Source: Labilithrix luteola (GTDB lineage Bacteria > Myxococcota_A > Polyangia > Polyangiales > Polyangiaceae). From it: a stretch of 8,533 nucleotides of DNA. A model generated the notes under the pieces. It made no database searches. It was not told the origin of the DNA and was given only the letters and a program-made list of their open reading frames with translations. The position numbers and the translations under genes are program-made. Every line of letters begins with the position of its first letter. Position 1 is the first letter of the stretch. Of the stretch, positions 5,075 through 8,533 are shown in pieces. The DNA is taken from positions 1 through 8,533 of the forward strand of contig JAMFST010000233.1 of NCBI GenBank assembly GCA_026225435.1, in the 5' to 3' direction.

Positions 5075-6804
5075 TTCACACCGTTCGCGTTCGGAGCGCC
5101 GGAGATCGGAGCCTGGAGGTACGGGAAGGTCTGGTCGAACTGATCGGCCGACTGGTGCACGGCGTCCGTGAAGCCGACGTCACGCGCCGGAGCATCGGTG
5201 GCGCTGGCGAAGAGGTAACCCATCATGACGCGGAGCTCGACGTCGACGACGTCGTCACCGGGGCGACGGCCGTTGGGGAAGCCGGCCGGATCGCAACCCG
5301 CGAGGGTCGTCTTCAGGTCCTTGAGCTTGCCGGGCGCACCCGCCGCGGTGGTGTCGTCGAAGCAGAAGGCCGCGCCGAGGGACTGCCCGGTCGCGCCGCT
5401 CTGCGCCGTGACCTGCGCCGCGTAGGTGGTGGCCGGCAGCTCGGTGTTGAGGCGCTGCATCTCGACGCCCGAGCCGTTGAAGTTGACGCCCGGGACGCCC
5501 GTGAGGAACGCCGCCACGAGGTCGTTGCGGGGGAAGTACTTCGGAGCGATGGCGCCCGCCGGTCCAAAGAGCAGCTCGATCACCTCGGCGAGGGTCGGGT
5601 TGGTCACGTAGTTGGCGAACTGCGCGTCGGCCGACGGAGCGCTCGAGTTGAACTTGTCCTTGTCGGCGAGGCCGATGACGACCTCGTTGACGAGCGGCAT
5701 GCCGAGACGCGAGACCTGCGCCCAGGCGCCGCCTTCGACGGACGGGGAGGCGTAGCTGCCGGTCGGGTTGATGACGCGCGCCTGACGGACGCTCGCCGTG
5801 GTCCAGCCGCCGATGACGCCCGGGAGCGACGCGCCCGCGTCCGCACCGGTGGCCGCGACAAGGCAAGACGCCGGGATCTCGAGCGCGATGCTCGTGACGT
5901 TCTTGGTGTTGAAGATGTTCCCCTTGGCGGCGTCGGCCGGGCCGGGGTTCGCGTAGCCGGACGTGATCGTCCCGGCCGGCGCGTTGATCAGGTCGAAGAT
6001 GGTGCCGAGGTTGACGGCGAACGACTCGTGGCGCTGGCCGACGAAGACGCGCGGCGGCAGCGTGCTGGTGCAGCCCGGGATGCCCCCGAGGTTGCGCACG
6101 AAGGTCTGCGCGTAGGTCGCGTACTCCGTCCCGAAGGACTTGCTGCCGAAGTTGTCGAGCGGCTTCCAGAAGGTCGTCGAGTTGGCGTTGCCGGTGTCGG
6201 TGAGGTTGGTGACGGCGCCGGTGCGCGCGCCGCCGGTGACGAGAGAGACGGTGTAGCTCTCCGCCGCCTGCTGGGAGGCGCTGTTGCCGGCGGTGAAGAC
6301 GCCGTTGGTGTAGTTGCCGATGGCGCCGCCGCCGGTCGCCGCTGCCGGCGAGTCGTTGATGAAGGGGATGGCGACCGTCTGCTGGGTCGTCCCGGAAGCG
6401 TTGGTGCCGGCGTCGGTCAACGGAACGGGGAGGGCGATGCCCGCGCCGTTGTTGATGAGCGGGTTCTGGAAGTGGAACTGGAAGGTCAGGTCCTCGACGC
6501 CGTCGCCCGTGTTGTCGATGTGGATCTCGTAGAGAGCGTCCGGGTCGAGCGGGTAGAAGTTCGGGCCGCCGGACGGATCCTGGAGCGGCTCGTAGTTGGC
6601 GATGAGGGTGACGTACCCGTCGGTCGCGCCGGTGCCGAGACGCGCGGTCTCGTAGCTGCGGAACATGTAGAAGTCGCTCGCGTCGACCTTCGGGTTCTTC
6701 GAGATGAAGGGGGCCTCACGGTGGCTGGACGCGCTGGCCGTTCCGTCGACCGCGACGAGCGCGGCACCTGCTGCAACGAGTGAAAGAAGATTACGAAGCC
6801 TCAT
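5071..6804 (-). CDS. DUF4331 domain secreted protein
   Basis: The 577-residue product has a signal peptide with predicted cleavage A-S-A / S-S-H-R-E-A-P (about residue 26), so it is exported. The mature N-terminus is the DUF4331 hallmark: S-S-H-R-E-A-P-F-I, then D-A-S-D-F-Y-M-F (41-48), V-T-L-I-A-N-Y-E-P-L (65-74), G-G-P-N-F-Y (79-84) and L-Y-E-I-H-I-D-N-T-G-D-G (91-102). The family's C-terminal signature is also present: R-P-G-D-D-V-V-D-V-E-L-R-V, then F-P-Y-L-Q-A-P. The family is widespread in envelope contexts but has no established biochemical role. The Asp-rich N-T-G-D-G-x-E-D segment could bind a metal, which is only a suggestion. The ATG at 6804 is supported by GGGAGG eight bases upstream. 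It is the first gene of an operon with the TDGG lipoprotein, whose start overlaps its stop. It is divergent from the lipoprotein at 6889. Confidence 0.93.
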   Translation of the reverse strand: MRLRNLLSLVAAGAALVAVDGTASASSHREAPFISKNPKVDASDFYMFRSYETARLGTGATDGYVTLIANYEPLQDPSGGPNFYPLDPDALYEIHIDNTGDGVEDLTFQFHFQNPLINNGAGIALPVPLTDAGTNASGTTQQTVAIPFINDSPAAATGGGAIGNYTNGVFTAGNSASQQAAESYTVSLVTGGARTGAVTNLTDTGNANSTTFWKPLDNFGSKSFGTEYATYAQTFVRNLGGIPGCTSTLPPRVFVGQRHESFAVNLGTIFDLINAPAGTITSGYANPGPADAAKGNIFNTKNVTSIALEIPASCLVAATGADAGASLPGVIGGWTTASVRQARVINPTGSYASPSVEGGAWAQVSRLGMPLVNEVVIGLADKDKFNSSAPSADAQFANYVTNPTLAEVIELLFGPAGAIAPKYFPRNDLVAAFLTGVPGVNFNGSGVEMQRLNTELPATTYAAQVTAQSGATGQSLGAAFCFDDTTAAGAPGKLKDLKTTLAGCDPAGFPNGRRPGDDVVDVELRVMMGYLFASATDAPARDVGFTDAVHQSADQFDQTFPYLQAPISGAPNANGVN

Positions 6805-6812
6805 ACGATTTG

Positions 6813-6818
6813 CCTCCC
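6813..6818 (-). promoter_or_regulatory. Ribosome binding site of the DUF4331 gene
   Basis: GGGAGG on the - strand is eight bases before the ATG at 6804 and is the strongest Shine-Dalgarno match in the right half of the window. The 84-bp gap to the divergent ATG at 6889 must hold promoters for both genes, but I could not pick out a convincing -35/-10 pair. Confidence 0.75.
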
Positions 6819-6888
6819 GGCAGGATCAAAAGATCTGGAACGCGAGCCAACCATGGGGATCACATTCGTGCAATGTTGGCCGCGACCC

Positions 6889-7488
6889 ATGCGGCGACGA
6901 TTCCTACGAGCGAGTGTTTTGCCGGTTTCGATCTTTCTCACGGCTCTGCCGGGAATGGGATGTTCGAAGTCCACGCCCGCAGCTGTAAGTAACGGCCCCG
7001 ACAGCGGGATCGGCATGGACGCAGCGGTTGCGGCAGGGGCGACGGCTGTCGCCACGGATGGCGGTTCGGCGATGCCTGCTGCCTCCGTGTTGAACCCGCG
7101 CCTGCCCCTCGGAAATCGTCTGAACGTCGAACGCGAGAGCCGCCCGGGGCCGAACGTCCACCCGACGGCCGACGAGGTCTTCGCCGCCTACGACAAGGCC
7201 GGCCTGAAGATGCAGCCGGCGAAGCAGCACATGGCCTCCGAGTACAACGCGAAGTTCTGTGTCGGCGACAAGAGCCCCGACGAGAACGTCGGCCTCAGCG
7301 TGTGCGAGTACGGGAACGAGGCCGATGCGACCGCCGGTCAGGTGCTCTCCGTGAAGATGTTCAAGGAGGTCGCCAACCGGAACGTCTACCGGAACAAGAA
7401 CACCACCCTGGCCATCGTCGAGATCGTGAAGAACGCCGACAACGATGCCCTGGTGAAGAAGCTCGTCGCGACGTTCCAGGCGCTCTGA
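6889..7488 (+). CDS. Putative lipoprotein of unknown function
   Basis: From the ATG at 6889 the product is 199 residues. It has a very basic n-region (M-R-R-R-F-L-R), a hydrophobic stretch and L-P-G-M-G-C, where Cys25 is a plausible lipidation site. The -3 residue is Gly rather than the usual Leu, so plain secretion is an alternative. A low-complexity Ala/Gly/Asp linker with one T-D-G-G follows (about 30-65). A compact domain (about 92-199) starts at H-P-T-A-D-E-V-F-A-A-Y-D and has Cys124 and Cys139 that could form a disulfide. It ends with an alternating strand/helix stretch (T-T-L-A-I-V-E-I-V-K, then N-D-A-L-V-K-K-L-V-A-T-F). I do not recognise the domain. An earlier in-frame ATG at 6853 would put a non-signal-like segment in front of the arginines and is less likely. 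It is divergent from DUF4331 and convergent with the HupE-like gene. Confidence 0.78.
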   Translation: MRRRFLRASVLPVSIFLTALPGMGCSKSTPAAVSNGPDSGIGMDAAVAAGATAVATDGGSAMPAASVLNPRLPLGNRLNVERESRPGPNVHPTADEVFAAYDKAGLKMQPAKQHMASEYNAKFCVGDKSPDENVGLSVCEYGNEADATAGQVLSVKMFKEVANRNVYRNKNTTLAIVEIVKNADNDALVKKLVATFQAL

Positions 7489-7505
7489 CGCGCTGAGCTA
7501 TAGCG

Positions 7506-8533
7506 TCAAAAGATCTTGATCGCCAGCGCGCGCTCCACCATCCACACGGTGGCCACGCAGGCGATCACCGCCGAGCCGCCGAGAAGTCCTACTTTGCGGT
7601 AGGCCGTGGTCTTCCGCGCCAGGTAAGCGAGCGGCAGGAAGATCGCGACGATCACCGCCTGGCCGATCTCGACGCCGACGTTGAAGCCGAAGAGGGTCAC
7701 GGCGAGGGTGCCGCGCGGCAGGCCCGCGTCCATGAGCACGGCGGAGAAGCCGAAGCCGTGGAGCAGACCGAGCGCGAACGCCGCTTGCCAGCGATCGTCC
7801 TTGAGCAAGGGGTAGATGTTGTTCACCGCGGCGAGGACGACCGAGGCGGCGATGGCCGATTCGACCAGCCGGCTGGGCAGGCGGAGGATGCCCAGCGTCG
7901 AGAGCGACAGGGTGATCGAGTGCGCCAGGGTGAAGGCGGTGACGATGCGGAGCACGTCGAGCAGCGCCACCTTGAACGACGGCACCGGGCGCCAGACGCC
8001 GTTCTCCCGGCGGACCACCGACGGCAAGAGCAGCGCGACGAGGAAGAGGATGTGATCGATCCCCTCGAAGATGTGGCGCACGCCGTCCTTGATGGCGGAG
8101 CCGAGCTGCGCGCCGGCCGAGACGTGCGCCGGATCGAAGCGCTGCTGGCGCGAGCCGTCGGCGAAGATGGCCGAGCGGATGGTGCCCCCTTCGTCGAGGC
8201 GGACGATGCCGCGGTGCTGCGGATCGCCGGCGAAGAAGATCTCGTAGTCGACGGCGAGCACCTGGCGATCGTCGGTGCCGGCAGGGCAGGCGGCGGCGAG
8301 CGCGAGGACCGCGTAGGTGCCGTCGGAGTGGTTCACCAGCGAGAAGTCGCCGGTGCCGGGCGCGGCACCAATCGTACCCGTGTGCAGCGCGCAGCTCGGG
8401 CCCGCGCCGAGCGTGACGGTGAGATGGGCGAGGGCGTAGCTCTCGATGGCGCTCCGTCGTCCCTGGACCTCGGTCCAGGTGATCGAGCCGTCGCCGTCGG
8501 TGTCGATCCCGATGGCGTGATCGAGATCGCGCA
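7506..8533 (-). CDS. HupE/UreJ family membrane protein with EF-hand, N-terminus outside window
   Basis: The frame is open from the stop at 7506-7508 to the window edge, giving 341 visible residues, so the GTG at 8336 is internal and the gene is cut at its 5' end. The visible N-terminal part is extracytoplasmic in style. It holds a canonical EF-hand loop D-T-D-G-D-G-S-I-T-W-T-E (8469-8504) and a beta-rich domain with two Cys (P-S-C-A and A-A-C-P) that may pair. Six hydrophobic segments follow. The first is preceded by H-I-F-E-G-I-D-H, equivalent to the H-P-x-x-G-x-D-H motif of HupE. F-T-L-A-H-S-I-T and L-L-H-G-F-G-F-S are further His-containing family motifs. HupE relatives are linked to nickel or cobalt uptake, but for this large branch with an extracytoplasmic domain the substrate is not established. 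It ends 17 bases from the convergent lipoprotein stop. Confidence 0.88.
   Translation of the reverse strand, partial: RDLDHAIGIDTDGDGSITWTEVQGRRSAIESYALAHLTVTLGAGPSCALHTGTIGAAPGTGDFSLVNHSDGTYAVLALAAACPAGTDDRQVLAVDYEIFFAGDPQHRGIVRLDEGGTIRSAIFADGSRQQRFDPAHVSAGAQLGSAIKDGVRHIFEGIDHILFLVALLLPSVVRRENGVWRPVPSFKVALLDVLRIVTAFTLAHSITLSLSTLGILRLPSRLVESAIAASVVLAAVNNIYPLLKDDRWQAAFALGLLHGFGFSAVLMDAGLPRGTLAVTLFGFNVGVEIGQAVIVAIFLPLAYLARKTTAYRKVGLLGGSAVIACVATVWMVERALAIKIF
8469..8504 (-). other. EF-hand calcium-binding loop within the HupE-like gene
   Basis: The codons read D-T-D-G-D-G-S-I-T-W-T-E. Asp is at loop positions 1, 3 and 5, Gly at 6, Ile at 8 and Glu at 12, which is a complete canonical EF-hand loop. 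It precedes the beta-rich and membrane domains. Only one loop is visible; a partner could lie beyond the window. Confidence 0.8.

Noticed and set aside
5155..6783. 542-residue + strand frame opposite DUF4331
   Set aside because: Its composition is dominated by Arg, Val, Glu, Asp and Gly with no motif, as expected antisense to a GC-rich gene; the - strand frame is a clear DUF4331 protein.
6823..6835. GATCAAAAGATC motif, with TCAAAAGATCT shared by the end of the HupE-like gene at about 7506-7516
   Set aside because: The second copy is coding sequence (stop, Phe, Ile, Lys), and an 11-base match between two sites is too little to claim a repeat family or operator.
7487..7507. GACGC/GCGTC hairpin between the convergent genes as a bidirectional terminator
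   Set aside because: The stem is only five base pairs with an 11-base loop, and no T-run follows on either strand.
7506..8336. Treating the GTG at 8336 as the start of the HupE-like gene
   Set aside because: The frame continues upstream without a stop to the window edge and encodes an EF-hand and further beta-rich sequence typical of an extracytoplasmic region.

Overview
The window is GC-rich chromosomal DNA that reads most like a Myxococcota genome, probably Polyangia. The evidence is short lipoproteins with Thr-Asp-Gly-Gly linkers, a Cys-rich repeat lipoprotein, a DUF4331 protein and a parallel beta-helix protein, all with strong G/C bias at third codon positions. The taxonomic call is an inference. 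I see no rRNA, tRNA, CRISPR array, insertion sequence or phage gene.

Left part, + strand (1-1905): the 3' end of a beta-helix surface or secreted protein; a 160-bp spacer with GC-rich palindromes and T-runs; then a probable two-gene operon. Its first gene encodes an unrecognised cytoplasmic protein built from two tandem copies of one helical module. Ten bases later comes a METTL21/Methyltransf_16-type protein methyltransferase. A short intrinsic terminator for this operon lies inside the last codons of the opposing gene.

Middle part, - strand (6804 down to 1912): five genes in a row. A DUF4331 secreted protein overlaps the start of a small TDGG-linker lipoprotein, and a strong terminator hairpin follows. 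Next come an Fe-S uracil-DNA-glycosylase-like protein, an M18 aminopeptidase (apeB) and a lipoprotein with four Cys-rich repeats. The last three are closely spaced and probably co-transcribed.

Right part: a + strand lipoprotein (6889-7488) is divergent from DUF4331 and converges on a HupE/UreJ-type membrane protein (- strand, 5' end outside the window). The HupE reading frame stays open to the window edge and carries a canonical EF-hand calcium loop.

No complete new defence or mobile system is visible. The observations most worth following are the duplicated-module protein paired with a protein methyltransferase, the DUF4331/TDGG-lipoprotein pair with a HupE-like gene nearby, the correlated cysteine loss in the Cys-rich lipoprotein, the hybrid active-site motifs of the UDG-like protein, and the terminator placed directly in front of the UDG-like gene.
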